This document shows positions 48,299 to 59,831 of a stretch of DNA of 64,000 bases, piece after piece (the stretch's first letter is position 1; every line of letters begins with the position of its first letter). The notes beneath the pieces are model-generated. The model saw only the letters and a program-made list of their open reading frames with translations. It did no database searches and was not told the origin of the DNA. The position numbers and the translations under genes are program-made. Origin of the DNA: Pseudomonadota bacterium (GTDB taxonomy: Bacteria; Desulfobacterota; Binatia; Binatales; Binataceae); the NCBI GenBank assembly GCA_021324755.1, contig JAJPIL010000004.1, positions 62,001 through 126,000 on the forward strand, given 5' to 3'.

Positions 48299-48343
48299 CT
48301 CGTTGCCCAAAGCTTCGTGTTCGGGATGGCTCCGTTGCCATCC
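48293..48343 (-). promoter_or_regulatory. ANTAR-binding dual hexaloop RNA (hydrolase leader)
   Basis: On the minus strand, P1 is GGATGGC-[AACGGA]-GCCATCC (48343-48324) and P2 is TTGGGC-[AACGAG]-GCCCAA (48310-48293). Both loops are hexanucleotides with A1 and G4. P2 stem-loop GGGCAACGAGGCCC is identical to that in the amiE leader, while P1 differs in sequence but not in structure. The following terminator is mutually exclusive with P2. Trans control by the AmiR encoded about 3 kb away is inferred. Confidence 0.9.
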
Positions 48344-48355
48344 ACGCGCCATTAA

Positions 48356-48384
48356 AAACTAGCCTCACCCGCTAACAATGTCAA
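48356..48384 (-). promoter_or_regulatory. Candidate sigma-70 promoter of hydrolase leader
   Basis: Minus-strand TTGACA (perfect -35, 48384-48379), a 17-base spacer and TAGTTT (-10, 48361-48356). Transcription would begin just before hairpin P1. The -10 is weak, so an additional activator or lower basal activity is possible. Confidence 0.6.
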
Positions 48385-48830
48385 CGGGCAATCAACGGGC
48401 ACCCGGACCTCTACATTATCGATCCTGGCGCTAATTAAACTCTTCTAAAGCGCTAGATGTTTATCAAACATCGTTTTATAACCTCACGACGCATGTTTCA
48501 GAACCGCCAACCGACGTGGAGCTCCAAATCACAAAGAGCCCGAGCGAACTTCTCGCGAACCGCTCACAGCTTGCCACGTCAAAGTATGTTGACAACTCAA
48601 AAGTGGAGCGGAACTAGCTACGGTAGGGCGTAAACTTGGACTGAATTTTTAGAATTCGGCAGACCCAAGCCACAAGCGCATCTCGCTCTTTGCGAGCTAA
48701 CACCGAGCTAATAAAGAAACGCGTAGGGACACACGTGAAGAAGCACTAAGCTCGCCAGAGCCGAGTTTTCGCCGTGACTTGTCTAGACGATGAGCGAGAC
48801 TCCTTTTGGCTGGGCTTAGGCCACAGTCGG
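48385..48830. other. Intergenic gap before tRNA-Val
   Basis: About 450 bases with no supported gene, relatively AT-rich near 48410-48480. It separates the amide locus from the housekeeping block. Confidence 0.5.
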
Positions 48831-48905
48831 TGGTGGGCGATGCAGGGTTCGAACCTGCGACCCCCGGCTTGTAAGGCCGGTGCTCTTCCACTGAGCTAAC
48901 CGCCC
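48831..48905 (-). tRNA. tRNA-Val (TAC)
   Basis: On the minus strand a full cloverleaf: acceptor GGGCGGT/ATCGCCC, D-arm GCTC..GAGC, anticodon loop CTTACAA (TAC), T-arm GCAGG-TTCGAAC-CCTGC, discriminator A and encoded CCA. It follows the HU gene on the same strand, a conserved lon-hup-tRNA-Val arrangement. Confidence 0.97.
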
Positions 48906-48987
48906 GCACAACTCGGTGCCAACCCAAAACCGCCGTCAATTGGGCGTCTTGCTCACGATGTAATTGGACGCCAGTGGTACCAAAAAA

Positions 48988-49299
48988 TCAGGTGACACTT
49001 GTTGCTGTTGGCGCCCTCTCGGGCTCTTGGTTCAACGAATCCTTGAGCTGCTTGCCCGCCCTGAACTTTGCCGACTTACTGCCGGCAATTTGAATCATCT
49101 CGCCGGTTTTTGGGTTTCTGCCGCTGCGTGGCGCACGAGTCGAGACTGAGAACGTGCCAAAACCCGAAATATTTACTCGCTCTCCCTGCTTAAGCGCGGA
49201 GATAATCTCGTCCAGGATTATGTTGACTACGCGTTCGGCTTCACTCTTTGTCAGACCCGATTTGGCCGCCAATCCGTCGATTAGTTCAGCTTTGGTCAT
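48988..49299 (-). CDS. hup: HU-family DNA-binding protein
   Basis: 103 residues from ATG 49299, giving the canonical N-terminus MTKAELIDGLAAKSGLTKSEAE; the track begins five codons earlier at ATG 49314. The DNA-binding arm GFGTFSVSTRAPRSGRNPKTGEMIQI is intact. The C-terminus carries an extra polar tail (about 12 residues, EPERAPTATSVT). HU bends and compacts DNA in the nucleoid. There is no ribosome binding site before either ATG. A terminator hairpin abuts the start, so a leaderless transcript is possible. Confidence 0.93.
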   Translation of the reverse strand: MTKAELIDGLAAKSGLTKSEAERVVNIILDEIISALKQGERVNISGFGTFSVSTRAPRSGRNPKTGEMIQIAGSKSAKFRAGKQLKDSLNQEPERAPTATSVT

Positions 49300-49315
49300 A
49301 AAACGACTACTCATA

Positions 49316-49357
49316 AAAATAGCGTAGCGACACCGTTTTCAATTGGCTGTCGCTACG
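49316..49357 (-). terminator. Hairpin terminator between lon and hup
   Basis: On the minus strand the perfect 10-bp stem CGTAGCGACA/TGTCGCTACG is followed by CTATTTTT, which runs directly into the first hup ATG. It would end lon transcripts. Its loop contains TTGAAA, which with TATTTT 15 bases on may form the hup promoter. Confidence 0.75.
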
Positions 49358-49430
49358 GCTACTTTCCGAACTCACCACACCAGCCCGAGCAACGCAACTT
49401 GGCTCGTTACTCGGCTACGCCTCTCGAGGC

Positions 49431-51884
49431 TCAAAAATCAGGCGATGCGGGAGGGCTTTCTTCCACGCAGTCGCCGTCATGCGTCTCTCGACCCGACTCG
49501 CCGCGCGGTGCGCTTGCTGAAGGTGCTGCGGCGGTACCTTGGTTAAAAGAGCCTAGAAAGCCTTCTCGGTCGGCACCTATGAGCGCGCGGCGCAAGACCT
49601 CATCCATGTTGTCTACCTGGGTCAGGACTATGTTTTTGAGCACCGCAGCAGGAATCTCCTGGATGTCCTTGGCGTTTTCTTTCGGAATAATAACTTCTCT
49701 AATTCCACCCCGATGGGCCGCAAGCACCTTCTCCTTCAGCCCACCGATTGGCAACACTCGACCTCGCAACGTAATCTCCCCAGTCATCGCAAGGTCATTA
49801 CGCACTGGCATCCTACAAAGCGCAGACGCCAGAGCGGTAGCCACGGTAATTCCCGCCGATGGCCCGTCCTTGGGTGTGGCGCCTTCCGGGATGTGAATGT
49901 GAATGTCGATGTTCTGGTAGAAAGTGGGTGAAAGGTCGAGCGCTTCGGCGCGCGAGCGGATATAGGACAACGCAGCACGTGCGCTTTCCTGCATCACCTC
50001 GCCAAGCTGCCCGGTGACCGTGAGTTTCCCCCGACCAGGCATGATCGTGACCTCAACGGCCAACAATTCGCCGCCGTTTTCAGTCCACGCCAAGCCGGTC
50101 GCCACGCCTATCTGGGGATCCGACTCGGCCAGTCCATAGCGGTAACGAATCGGCCCCAAATACTTGCTTAGGTTACTAGCGGTCACTTTCACCAGCGCGT
50201 TGCGGTCGTTCTTTACCACTTCGACCGCGGCCTTGCGACAGATCGATGCGATTTCACGCTCTAAGTTGCGCACCCCAGACTCTCGCGTATAGTTCCGAAT
50301 GATACCGAGCAAAGCTTGGTCTGAAAATTCGATATTCTCGGGTCTCAGGCCGTTAGCCTCGCGCTGCTTCTTTACCAGATAACGCTTGGCAATGTTGAGC
50401 TTCTCGTGCTCGGTATAACCGGGAATCCTAATAATCTCCATCCGGTCCTGCAACGGCCGGGGGATGCGCTCGAGCGTATTAGCCGTCGTGATGAACATTA
50501 CCTTCGACAAGTCGTAATCGACGTCGAGGTAATGATCGTTAAACGCGCAGTTCTGCTCCGGATCAAGCACCTCCAACAGCGCCGACGACGGGTCGCCGCG
50601 AAAATCGGTCGACATCTTGTCGACCTCGTCGAGCAAAAAGACCGGGTTGCTCGTGCCGGCCTTGCGCATACACTGAATTATCTTTCCCGGCAGCGCACCG
50701 ATATAGGTCCGCCGATGGCCGCGAATCTCGGCCTCGTCGCGAACGCCCCCGAGCGAGACGCGCACGAACTTGCGCCCCGTAGCCCGAGCGATCGAGCGAC
50801 CCAAGGAAGTTTTACCCACTCCGGGAGGACCGACCAGGCACAAAATCGGCCCTTTTATCTCGCCAACAAGCGCCTGGACCGCCAGGTACTCGAGAATTCG
50901 TTGCTTTACCTTCTCAAGCCCGTAATGGTCTTCCTCAAGTATCCGCTCAGCTTCCTTAATGTCCAACTTGTCTTCGGTATATTCGTACCACGGCAGCGAC
51001 AACAGCCAATCGAGGTAATTGCGCACCACCGTGGCTTCGGCCGACATCGGCGACATCATCTTGAGCTTTTTGATTTCGCGCTCGCACTTCTCGCGCGCCT
51101 CGGCCGACATGCGCTTTTCGCGCAGTTTCTCTTCGAGCTCCTGAATTTCGTTTTTGAACTCGTCCTTTTCCCCAAGCTCCTTATGGATCGCGCGCATCTG
51201 CTCGTTCAGGTAATACTCTTTCTGGGTCTTCTCCATCTGCTTTTTGACCCGATTGCGGATGCGCTTTTCGACTTCCAGAATCTCGAGCTCCGAGCGCATG
51301 TAGCCGAGCAAGCGCTCCAAGCGCTCAGCCGGATTAGCTACCTCCAGAAGGGCCTGCTTGTCTTCGAGCTTGATCGAGATCTGACCTACGAGTTTGTCGG
51401 CTAGGTAGGCCGGATCGTCAATGGCGACGATGGAGGCAACCACTTCGGGCGGAACTTTACGGTTGAGCCTTACGTAGTTGTCGAAGGTGGCATTTACCGA
51501 GCGCATCAGCGCTTCCACCTCGGTGGTGCGCTCGCAATGCTCTTCGATTTCTTCGACCTCTACCTCGAAAAACTCGTTGACCCTTGTGTAGCGCAAAATA
51601 CGGGCTCGTCGCTTGCCTTCGACCAGGGCCTTGACTGTACCGTCTGGTAGGCGCAGGAACTGGACGATAACTCCCAGCGCGCCGACCCGATAGATGTCGT
51701 CAGGCGTGGGCTCCGAAACGCGCGCATCTTTTTGCGCGACCAGCAAAAGCATTTTCTTCTGGCTTTGAGCCTCTTCCAGGGCACGGATGGACTTCTGACG
51801 CCCGACGAATATCGGGTAGACCTCGTGCGGAAAAACGATAAGTTCGCGCAGAGGAAGCAACGGAACAATTTTTGTCGGGTTCAC
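49431..51884 (-). CDS. lon: ATP-dependent protease Lon
   Basis: 817 residues in the standard order: LAN substrate-binding domain ([22 protein letters not shown]), coiled-coil helical region (200-290), AAA+ module with Walker A GPPGVGKT (352-359) and [10 protein letters not shown] Walker B, and the protease domain with catalytic S676 (PKDGPSAG) and K719. The extra C-terminal tail of about 40 residues is Ser/Ala/Pro-rich. GTG start. Lon degrades misfolded and regulatory proteins in the cytoplasm. It lies downstream of clpX with its own 70-base gap. Confidence 0.97.
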   Translation of the reverse strand: MNPTKIVPLLPLRELIVFPHEVYPIFVGRQKSIRALEEAQSQKKMLLLVAQKDARVSEPTPDDIYRVGALGVIVQFLRLPDGTVKALVEGKRRARILRYTRVNEFFEVEVEEIEEHCERTTEVEALMRSVNATFDNYVRLNRKVPPEVVASIVAIDDPAYLADKLVGQISIKLEDKQALLEVANPAERLERLLGYMRSELEILEVEKRIRNRVKKQMEKTQKEYYLNEQMRAIHKELGEKDEFKNEIQELEEKLREKRMSAEAREKCEREIKKLKMMSPMSAEATVVRNYLDWLLSLPWYEYTEDKLDIKEAERILEEDHYGLEKVKQRILEYLAVQALVGEIKGPILCLVGPPGVGKTSLGRSIARATGRKFVRVSLGGVRDEAEIRGHRRTYIGALPGKIIQCMRKAGTSNPVFLLDEVDKMSTDFRGDPSSALLEVLDPEQNCAFNDHYLDVDYDLSKVMFITTANTLERIPRPLQDRMEIIRIPGYTEHEKLNIAKRYLVKKQREANGLRPENIEFSDQALLGIIRNYTRESGVRNLEREIASICRKAAVEVVKNDRNALVKVTASNLSKYLGPIRYRYGLAESDPQIGVATGLAWTENGGELLAVEVTIMPGRGKLTVTGQLGEVMQESARAALSYIRSRAEALDLSPTFYQNIDIHIHIPEGATPKDGPSAGITVATALASALCRMPVRNDLAMTGEITLRGRVLPIGGLKEKVLAAHRGGIREVIIPKENAKDIQEIPAAVLKNIVLTQVDNMDEVLRRALIGADREGFLGSFNQGTAAAPSASAPRGESGRETHDGDCVEESPPASPDF

Positions 51885-51954
51885 CTCTTAATCATCCTTT
51901 CTGTCGTTACCAAACAGTACCTTGCGCTCAACCCTAGTTAAGAAGATCACCACC

Positions 51955-53205
<1,251 letters not shown>

Positions 53206-53224
53206 ACTTCCTCCGTGCTCAACA

Positions 53225-53818
53225 CTAGGGCCTTCGGCTCACGATTATTTCGTCAATGATTCCGTACTCGACCGCTTGCACAGGATCCAGAAAGAGGTCG
53301 CGGTCGGTATCCTTTTCAATTTTGCGAAGGCTCTGTCCAGTGTGCCTAGCTAATATATTATTAATTTCCTCGCGCAGGCGCAGGATCTCCCTTGCCTGAA
53401 TCTCGATATCGCTCGCTTGTCCCTGCGCACCTCCCAGCGGCTGATGCATCATGATGCGCGAATGCGGCAGCGCAAAGCGCCTGCCCTTCTCGCCGGCCGC
53501 CAGCAACACGGCCGCCATACTTGCCGCCTGTCCCAGACATACCGTCGAGACCGGCGGCTTGATGAACTGCATCGTGTCGTAGATCGCCAATCCCGCCGGG
53601 ACCGACCCTCCGGGAGAATTTATGTAGAAGCTTATCTCCTTTTCGGGGTCTTCTGCCTCGAGGAACAGCAGCTGAGCGGTTACGAGATTGGCAACGTCAT
53701 CGGTGATCTCGCTGCCAAGGAAAACGATCCGGTCCTTGAGCAAACGCGAGTATATGTCGTAGGCTCGCTCCCCCCGCGCAGTCTGCTCGACGACAATTGG
53801 AACAAAATTCGCCATCAT
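53225..53818 (-). CDS. clpP: ATP-dependent Clp protease proteolytic subunit
   Basis: 197 residues from ATG 53818 ([13 protein letters not shown]), the usual ClpP N-terminus, with TTGGTGG upstream; the track start 53872 adds 18 residues without a ribosome binding site. The serine protease triad is S100 (GQAASMAA), H125 (MMHQPLGG) and D174 (TDRDLFL). It forms a tetradecameric barrel that pairs with ClpX. It follows tig by about 110 bases. Confidence 0.96.
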   Translation of the reverse strand: MMANFVPIVVEQTARGERAYDIYSRLLKDRIVFLGSEITDDVANLVTAQLLFLEAEDPEKEISFYINSPGGSVPAGLAIYDTMQFIKPPVSTVCLGQAASMAAVLLAAGEKGRRFALPHSRIMMHQPLGGAQGQASDIEIQAREILRLREEINNILARHTGQSLRKIEKDTDRDLFLDPVQAVEYGIIDEIIVSRRP

Positions 53819-53925
53819 CGGGCCACCAAGGCTTCGACCAGCCGCGGTTACGCCCATCTTGCGCGTCTTCATCCGTTTTTCATTCTAGTGGCTTTCCGAA
53901 ATCTGGGCAACAACGACCAACCATC

Positions 53926-55230
53926 TCAGCTTGCCTCGACGTTAGGGGAAGGGGCGGCCGGTTTTCGCCGATCAACGACCCATTGGAGGGTTTTTTCCCG
54001 TCGAAGTAGTTTGCGCAGCGCTTCTCTATTTTCTTCTTGTGCGTAAAAACGAGCTACTCGGTCGCGCTCCCGCCCTGCGCGGCTCACCAGTAAGGCAACC
54101 CGCTGGGCTAGTTCGTCATCGCTCACCTCTATCTTTTCCTGTTCTGCCAAGGCGTCCACGATAAGCGCTTCGCACACTCGCCGACGGGCAAGCCGAGCAA
54201 GCGTCTCGCGCTGTTCACGGACGCGCTCGGCTGCTTGTTGGGCACTCACTCCTCCAGCCTCTAAAACTACCGTATTCTCCGCTTCAAGGCGTCTCAGTTC
54301 GCGCTCCACCAGCGACTGTGGTGGCTCGACCGGGTTGCGTTCGAGCAGCATTTCGAGCGCCTTGGACCTCGCCTGCTCACGCGCTCGCTCGCGAGCCTCT
54401 TCGAGCAGGGTTTGGCGCGTGTGCTCGCGCAATTCGTGTAAGTTTTCGAACGTCCCCAGGTCTTTGGCGAATTCATCATCAAGCTCGGGCAGCTTGCGCT
54501 GCAGAATATCCTTAACTGTGGCAATCCACTCGACGGTTTTGCCTCGCAGATGCTCGTCCGGGTAATCTTCAGGATATGTCTTCACCATACGCTTTGGCTC
54601 ACCGAGTGACGCTCCCTTGAGCAACTCGTAAAGGTCTTGGCGCAACGCCCGTTCCGAAACCTCGAGCAGCTGCGGCTGCGAGGGTACTTGCGCAATCGCC
54701 GCTCCGTCGGCTCGCGCCTCTAGCTGCGCCATCACGACGTCTCCTTCTTCAACCTGCGTGCGGTTTTCCACTTTCTTGAGCACCGCGTGCCGCTCGCGCA
54801 GCCGCTCCAGTGCGGCCGACACCTCGTCGTCCGTGACTTGCACCTCAGGCACCTCGATTGGCAGTCCCTCGTAGTCTTTGACTACGATTTGCGGCTTGAG
54901 GTCGAAAATCGCTGAGAAACGCAGCGTCCTGGGAAAGTCCGCATCCTCGGTGACAATTTCTGGCTCCGCAACAGGTTCAAGCGAATGGTCAGCAAGCGCT
55001 TTCTCGGTCGACTCGCGGATGAGCTTTTGAATCACCTCGCCGCGTATTTGGTCGCCAAAAAACCGTTCCAACAAGCGCCGCGGCGCTCGGCCAGGACGGA
55101 ATCCCTTAAGCCGAATCTGGCGCCCGAGTTCCCGATAAGCCTGGTCGAGTTCCTGTTCGATTTCCTCAGCGCTAAGCTCGATTGTAAGCTTGCGCCGAAG
55201 TTCGGACGCACTCTCTACATTCACCTGCAT
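53926..55230 (-). CDS. tig: Trigger factor
   Basis: 434 residues from ATG 55230 (MQVNVESASELRRKLTIELS), with GGGGTGATAGG upstream. The ribosome-binding signature is GFRPGRAPRRLLERFFGDQ, slightly varied from GFRKGKVP. A PPIase-like domain follows at about 150-240 (VEEGDVVMAQLEARADG), then the helical chaperone arms. It assists folding of nascent chains. Order tig-clpP-clpX-lon is the classical proteostasis cluster. Confidence 0.96.
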   Translation of the reverse strand: MQVNVESASELRRKLTIELSAEEIEQELDQAYRELGRQIRLKGFRPGRAPRRLLERFFGDQIRGEVIQKLIRESTEKALADHSLEPVAEPEIVTEDADFPRTLRFSAIFDLKPQIVVKDYEGLPIEVPEVQVTDDEVSAALERLRERHAVLKKVENRTQVEEGDVVMAQLEARADGAAIAQVPSQPQLLEVSERALRQDLYELLKGASLGEPKRMVKTYPEDYPDEHLRGKTVEWIATVKDILQRKLPELDDEFAKDLGTFENLHELREHTRQTLLEEARERAREQARSKALEMLLERNPVEPPQSLVERELRRLEAENTVVLEAGGVSAQQAAERVREQRETLARLARRRVCEALIVDALAEQEKIEVSDDELAQRVALLVSRAGRERDRVARFYAQEENREALRKLLRREKTLQWVVDRRKPAAPSPNVEAS

Positions 55231-55696
55231 AAAGCCTATCACCCCTTCATCTCTTTAAGCTTTGTGGCGAGCAACTAGCCTAACAGTTCTGGTATCCAGG
55301 CGCGACGCAACTTGACCTGCCACCAGCCTACCAACTACTCATGGCAGTGGCTCAGAATAATAAAGCGAGTTAGCACGTTTGACCGGCGACGAAAATCGAC
55401 GCTTTCTTTCTTCGAGCCAGCTTTCGCCAGCCGCGCGCTTCACTTCGGACTGGCTCGCATTTCACGATTTTAGTGGTAGCCTTAGAAGCATTAAACTCGG
55501 TTTCAGAACTTGCGGCACGCCGAACCTCCGATTTCACAATATTTGCTCGCATCGCCAAAGTCTGATTTCCTTCGCTTAGCGATGGCGCAACTCTTTTTCA
55601 AGGCGTGTATAATACGTGCGTCCTTCTTTATAATGCAGTTGATACGATAAAGACACTTAGACACAACACTAACGCTTTACGGAGGCGCAGAGGCAA
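55231..55696. other. Divergent promoter region tig / hppA
   Basis: 466 bases between divergent genes. On the plus strand a perfect -10, TATAAT at 55608-55613, gives a predicted hppA start near 55620 and a leader of about 77 bases. The -35 match is poor. ACGGAGGCG serves as the hppA ribosome binding site. No gene was seen. Confidence 0.6.
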
Positions 55697-57976
55697 ATGA
55701 GCGAAGCTTCTATTGTACTGCCTCGCCTGACGGGCGGGCAGGTAGCGATTCTGTGGTTGGTACTGCTGTCGGCGCTGATTGCGCTCTTGTACGGTCTGCA
55801 TCTGGTACGAATCGTCATGTCCGCGGACGCCGGCCCGAAAACGTTGACCGACGTTGCGGATGCGATTGAAGAGGGCGCGATGGCTTACCTCGCCCGCCAG
55901 GTCAAGACGATGCGCTGGTTTGTCCTGGCGATAACCATCGGGCTTTTCGTTCTGTACAGGCGCGTCTATCCCGGTTGGGCACTGCCGATTGGCATTTCTT
56001 TGGCGTTCTTGATGGGAGTCAGTGCATCGTACGGCGCCGGTTACGTCGGAATGTGGCTTGCCGTCAAGGGCAACGTACGTAGTGCCAATGCAGCGCTAAC
56101 CGGATTTAAGGACGCGATGGAGCTGGCGTTCAAGGCCGGCGGCGTCTCGGGCATGTTTACGGTAGGGCTGGGTCTTCTGGGTGCCACGATTATATTCCTC
56201 ATATTCCGCGAGAACGCGATGAAGGTTTTGGTGGGATTCGGTTTTGGCGGTTCCTTGGCCGCGCTCTTCATGCGCGTTGGAGGCGGCATCTACACCAAAG
56301 CGGCCGATGTCGGCGGCGACCTGGTAGGCAAAGTCGAGGCTGGCATCCCGGAGGACGACCCGCGCAACGCGGCGACGATTGCCGACAACGTGGGTGACAA
56401 CGTCGGCGATTGCGCTGGAATGGCAGCGGACGTGTTCGAGTCGTACGAGGTAACGCTCGTAGCCGCGATCATTTTGGCCGCCTACGCAATGGGCGAACCC
56501 GATTTTGTCAAACTCTACGGGGCTGCGTCGGGCGCCTTTGCGATGAAGCTGGTAATCTTCGCGCTCGTTCTCCGAGCGGTGGGGGTCTTCTCGTCGATCC
56601 TGGGCATAATGGCGGTCAAGGTTCCGGAAGGTAGCACGATGGTCGATCCGATGCGACCAATCGTAAACGGTTATGTCGTATCGGCACTAGCCTCAATCGT
56701 TGGCTTTTTTATAGTGAACTACCTCTTCCTTGCCGACCCACGCACCGGGGCAACCGATTGGCGTTTTGCCACCGTTGCGACTTTCGGCATTTTGCTGGCA
56801 GTAGCAACGCTTTGGCTAACCAATTACTTCACTCATCCTGACAAGCGCCCAACCACTGAGTGCGCCACCTCGGCGAAGACCGGGGTTGCCACGCTTATTC
56901 TGAGCGGCTTGGCAGAAGGTATGGAGGCATCGGTCTGGGCGGTCCTGGTAATCGTGCTCGCGATAATCGGCGCGATGGCCGTGTTTCATGAGTCGCTGGC
57001 GTTACAGTTCTACGGTATTGCGCTTACCGGTCTGGGGCTTCTGACCACGACCGGCTTTATTCTCGCCATGGACACTTACGGTCCGATCACGGACAACGCG
57101 CACGGAATTTTCGAGATGGGCGGCGTGCATCGGGAAGATGCTTCGCGCACGCTATCGTGGATGGACGCGATTGGTAATACGACCAAAGCCCTGACCAAAG
57201 GGCTGGCGATTGCCACTGCAGTTATCGCTGCAGTCTCGCTGTTCCGCTCCTTTATCGACGAGGCGCATCTCGGCTCGGTTGGCGTGCAGATCAACATGCC
57301 AACGGTGTTCGTGGGCCTACTCATCGGCGGTGCCGTGCCCTTTCTGTTTAGCTCGTTTGCGATCAAGGCTGTCGGGCGCGCCGCTTTCGGAGTGGTGGTC
57401 GAGGTACGACGCCAATTCCGTGAACGGCCGGGAATCATGGAAGGCAAGGAGCGCCCGGACTATGGACGGTGTGTCGACATCGTCACCAGCATGGCGCAAA
57501 AGGAATTGCTCGGGCCCGGGATCCTGGCGATCTTCTCGCCCCTGCTGGTAGCTTTCGCCCTCGGCTCGGGTGCTTTGGGCGGTTTCCTTGGCGGGACAAT
57601 CCTGACCGCACAGTTGCTTGCCGTTTTCATGGCGGATGGCGGCGCTACGTGGGATAACGCGAAGAAGAAAATCGAAGATGGCTACCTTGGCGGCAAAGGC
57701 ACCGACATCCACAAGGCTGCTGTGGTCGGCGACACCGTTGGTGATCCTTTCAAGGATACCGCAGGCCCGTCGCTCAACCCGATGATCAAGGTGATGAACC
57801 TGGTGGCGATCCTCGCCGCTCCGTTTGCGCCAGCCACGGGCGAGCCTCTAACCAAGGGACGAGTGCTTGTGATCCTGCTGAGCCTGATTCTGCTCGCAAT
57901 CGCAGTAAGCCTGTCCAAGCGCGGCTCGATCATCGAGGAGCAGGCGGGAGAAAAGGTTACAGAAAAAGCTGCCTAA
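55697..57976 (+). CDS. hppA: Membrane-bound H+-translocating pyrophosphatase (K+-independent type)
   Basis: 759 residues, about 16 membrane helices. The PPi-binding motifs are intact: [34 protein letters not shown] and, near the end, [18 protein letters not shown]. The diagnostic position reads [10 protein letters not shown]; lysine here marks the K+-independent, H+-pumping subclass, whereas K+-dependent enzymes have alanine. It uses PPi to pump protons across the inner membrane. A strong ribosome binding site precedes the ATG, and a perfect hairpin follows the stop. Confidence 0.96.
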   Translation: MSEASIVLPRLTGGQVAILWLVLLSALIALLYGLHLVRIVMSADAGPKTLTDVADAIEEGAMAYLARQVKTMRWFVLAITIGLFVLYRRVYPGWALPIGISLAFLMGVSASYGAGYVGMWLAVKGNVRSANAALTGFKDAMELAFKAGGVSGMFTVGLGLLGATIIFLIFRENAMKVLVGFGFGGSLAALFMRVGGGIYTKAADVGGDLVGKVEAGIPEDDPRNAATIADNVGDNVGDCAGMAADVFESYEVTLVAAIILAAYAMGEPDFVKLYGAASGAFAMKLVIFALVLRAVGVFSSILGIMAVKVPEGSTMVDPMRPIVNGYVVSALASIVGFFIVNYLFLADPRTGATDWRFATVATFGILLAVATLWLTNYFTHPDKRPTTECATSAKTGVATLILSGLAEGMEASVWAVLVIVLAIIGAMAVFHESLALQFYGIALTGLGLLTTTGFILAMDTYGPITDNAHGIFEMGGVHREDASRTLSWMDAIGNTTKALTKGLAIATAVIAAVSLFRSFIDEAHLGSVGVQINMPTVFVGLLIGGAVPFLFSSFAIKAVGRAAFGVVVEVRRQFRERPGIMEGKERPDYGRCVDIVTSMAQKELLGPGILAIFSPLLVAFALGSGALGGFLGGTILTAQLLAVFMADGGATWDNAKKKIEDGYLGGKGTDIHKAAVVGDTVGDPFKDTAGPSLNPMIKVMNLVAILAAPFAPATGEPLTKGRVLVILLSLILLAIAVSLSKRGSIIEEQAGEKVTEKAA

Positions 57977-58008
57977 TTCAGAAACCAGTTCGTACCGTAA
58001 CTAACTTA

Positions 58009-58050
58009 AGAGATGCCGGCCGGCCTTTTCGACCGCGCCGGCATCTCTTT
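58009..58050 (+). terminator. Terminator hairpin after hppA
   Basis: The perfect 12-bp stem AGAGATGCCGGC/GCCGGCATCTCT with a 16-base loop begins 32 bases after the stop. The T-tract is only TTT, so it may act in both directions or need help. Confidence 0.65.
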
Positions 58051-58171
58051 GACGCCTCATTCAAAGTTTCGAACTTCGCGATCCCTTTTTTGCGAGCTAG
58101 CTCGCTTTTTCTACCACTGCTGTGCCAAAAGACGTCGAAAAATCATGACCCCCTTTGCGCCGCTACTCTTT

Positions 58172-58543
58172 CTATTTTGCGGCGTTCGGATTTTGAACGG
58201 CGACCGCGCCTGGCATACCAAGGCTGGTGGCGTAGTTGCTCAACTGTTGGCGGAACAATTCCTGCCTAAATTTTCGGCTTAACCCTTGGCCACGAACGAG
58301 CTTTTCACGATCTTTGGGACTCATTTGCATCCAAATGTGCGTAGCGCCGACGACATCGCCGCGTGCTAAAGCAGAGTAGTATTGCTCTTGAGGAGTAGGA
58401 CCACGGTGAAAAAGCGAACAACTGCTCCCAAGCAAGCCGGCTAGCGCGCAAGCTAGCGCAATCTTGCTCCGACCAAGGCGCCTTCCGACTTTCCGGTGCG
58501 GGGTAAGCCGGGCCAAAAGCGTTACCGCTTGCGCCACTGACAT
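58172..58543 (-). CDS. Small lipoprotein of unknown function
   Basis: 123 residues. After a basic N-region, the hydrophobic stretch IALACALAGLLGSSC ends in a lipobox cysteine at about 42. The short mature part (about 80 residues) is helical and charged (TPQEQYYSALARGDVVGATHIWMQMSPKDREKLVRG). The n-region is long, so the real start may be internal. I do not recognise the family. It converges with hppA and is divergent from the Mrp gene. Confidence 0.62.
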   Translation of the reverse strand: MSVAQAVTLLARLTPHRKVGRRLGRSKIALACALAGLLGSSCSLFHRGPTPQEQYYSALARGDVVGATHIWMQMSPKDREKLVRGQGLSRKFRQELFRQQLSNYATSLGMPGAVAVQNPNAAK

Positions 58544-58745
58544 CCTAAGCTATTCCGCCCCATGAAATTTCAAAAGCAGCTCGAACGTTGCGCTCGCAGA
58601 GGCGCTGTCCAGGGGGCGCACCATTACAGTCCGGAGTAAGCTGAGCCAAGCCTTTCACGTCTCGCCACCAGATACAATAGCTCGCGCGCGGATCTTTGGC
58701 GTAATCTGCTTTAAACTTTGGGTTAACCGGGCGATAATAAAACTA

Positions 58746-59831
58746 ATGATGCTAAACTTGAAAAGAAGGCCCGACACCAAAGACGTAATAAGTTTGCTCA
58801 GACGCATCCGCTACCCCGGCTACGACGCTGACATCGTGAGCCTAGGCGTAGTCGAAGAGGTGAGCCTGCCAGAGCCCAACAGTGTCGCTATAAGTCTGCG
58901 CCACGGCGGCACGAGCGACGAGAGAATTAACCGAGTCGTCGACGAGATAAAAACCCTTTGCGCCAAAACTCTAAAAGTTTCGAAAGTTGAAGTTGCGATA
59001 CACCGGCTCGAACCCGAACTCGGAGAACGAACCGGGCAAGTGGCGCTCGAGGGTGTACGGCACGTGATCGCTGTGGCCAGCGGAAAGGGCGGTGTGGGGA
59101 AATCGACCGTCGCCGCCAACTTGGCCGTTGCGCTCCGCCGCCTCAACTACGAAGTAGGCCTTTTGGACGCCGACATATACGGCCCGTCCGTGCCGATGAT
59201 GTTCGGCCTGACCCAAGCAAGGTTGAAAGCCGGTCAGGATAGTCGGCTACGCGCCGTCGAGCAGCATGGCGTAAGTCTGATGTCGATCGGATTCTTTCTG
59301 ACCGAGCGCGCGCCCGTCATCTGGCGCGGGCCTTTGGTGATGAGCGCTGTACGGCAGTTTCTCAAAGACACCATCTGGGGAGAAAAGGACTTTTTGATCG
59401 TCGACCTGCCGCCGGGAACGGGCGATGCTCAGCTCACGTTGGCGCAGCAGGTTTGTCTGGATGGCGCGATCGTGGTTACCACACCTCAGGACGTCGCTCT
59501 GCTGGATGCGCGTCGAGCGCTCAGGATGCTAAAGCAGGTACACTGCCCGATTCTGGGCGTGGTCGAGAATATGAGTTACTTCGTGTGCCCTGAATGCGGG
59601 GCAGTCGACGAGCTGTTTGGACATGGTGGTGGCGAGCGGATGGCCCAGAGTGAGAACCTCAAGCTCCTGGCCCGACTGCCGATATATAGCGAAATCCGCG
59701 AAACCGGAGACCAGGGCACTCCGATTGCCGCGCTTTTGCCCGATCATCCGGCCGCACAGGCTTTCCTACAGCTTGCGCGTGACGTCGCGCAGCAGGTTCT
59801 CGAAGTCGGCGAGCTGTCTAATAAGCCGTAA
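58746..59831 (+). CDS. Mrp/ApbC-family iron-sulfur carrier ATPase
   Basis: 361 residues: an N-terminal MIP18/DUF59-type domain (about 10-90) fused to a deviant-Walker P-loop ATPase (ASGKGGVGKST, 111-121; DADIYGPSVPMMFG; VDLPPGTGDAQLTL). The CPEC motif at 281-284 is the paired-cysteine site for a bridging 4Fe-4S cluster in the dimer. Such proteins assemble and transfer Fe-S clusters. The downstream neighbour is a ferredoxin. Weak ribosome binding site. Confidence 0.94.
   Translation: MMLNLKRRPDTKDVISLLRRIRYPGYDADIVSLGVVEEVSLPEPNSVAISLRHGGTSDERINRVVDEIKTLCAKTLKVSKVEVAIHRLEPELGERTGQVALEGVRHVIAVASGKGGVGKSTVAANLAVALRRLNYEVGLLDADIYGPSVPMMFGLTQARLKAGQDSRLRAVEQHGVSLMSIGFFLTERAPVIWRGPLVMSAVRQFLKDTIWGEKDFLIVDLPPGTGDAQLTLAQQVCLDGAIVVTTPQDVALLDARRALRMLKQVHCPILGVVENMSYFVCPECGAVDELFGHGGGERMAQSENLKLLARLPIYSEIRETGDQGTPIAALLPDHPAAQAFLQLARDVAQQVLEVGELSNKP

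Noticed and set aside
48240-48360. 5S rRNA-like fragment (GCCATCCCGAACACG on the minus strand)
   Set aside because: The match to 5S covers only the loop B/C region. The rest folds as two hexaloop hairpins and a terminator, with the P2 core repeated at 44.6 kb, so the ANTAR leader explains it better.
50406-51404. 332-codon plus-strand ORF
   Set aside because: It lies wholly antisense to lon and its composition mirrors the lon codons; no ribosome site or family resemblance.
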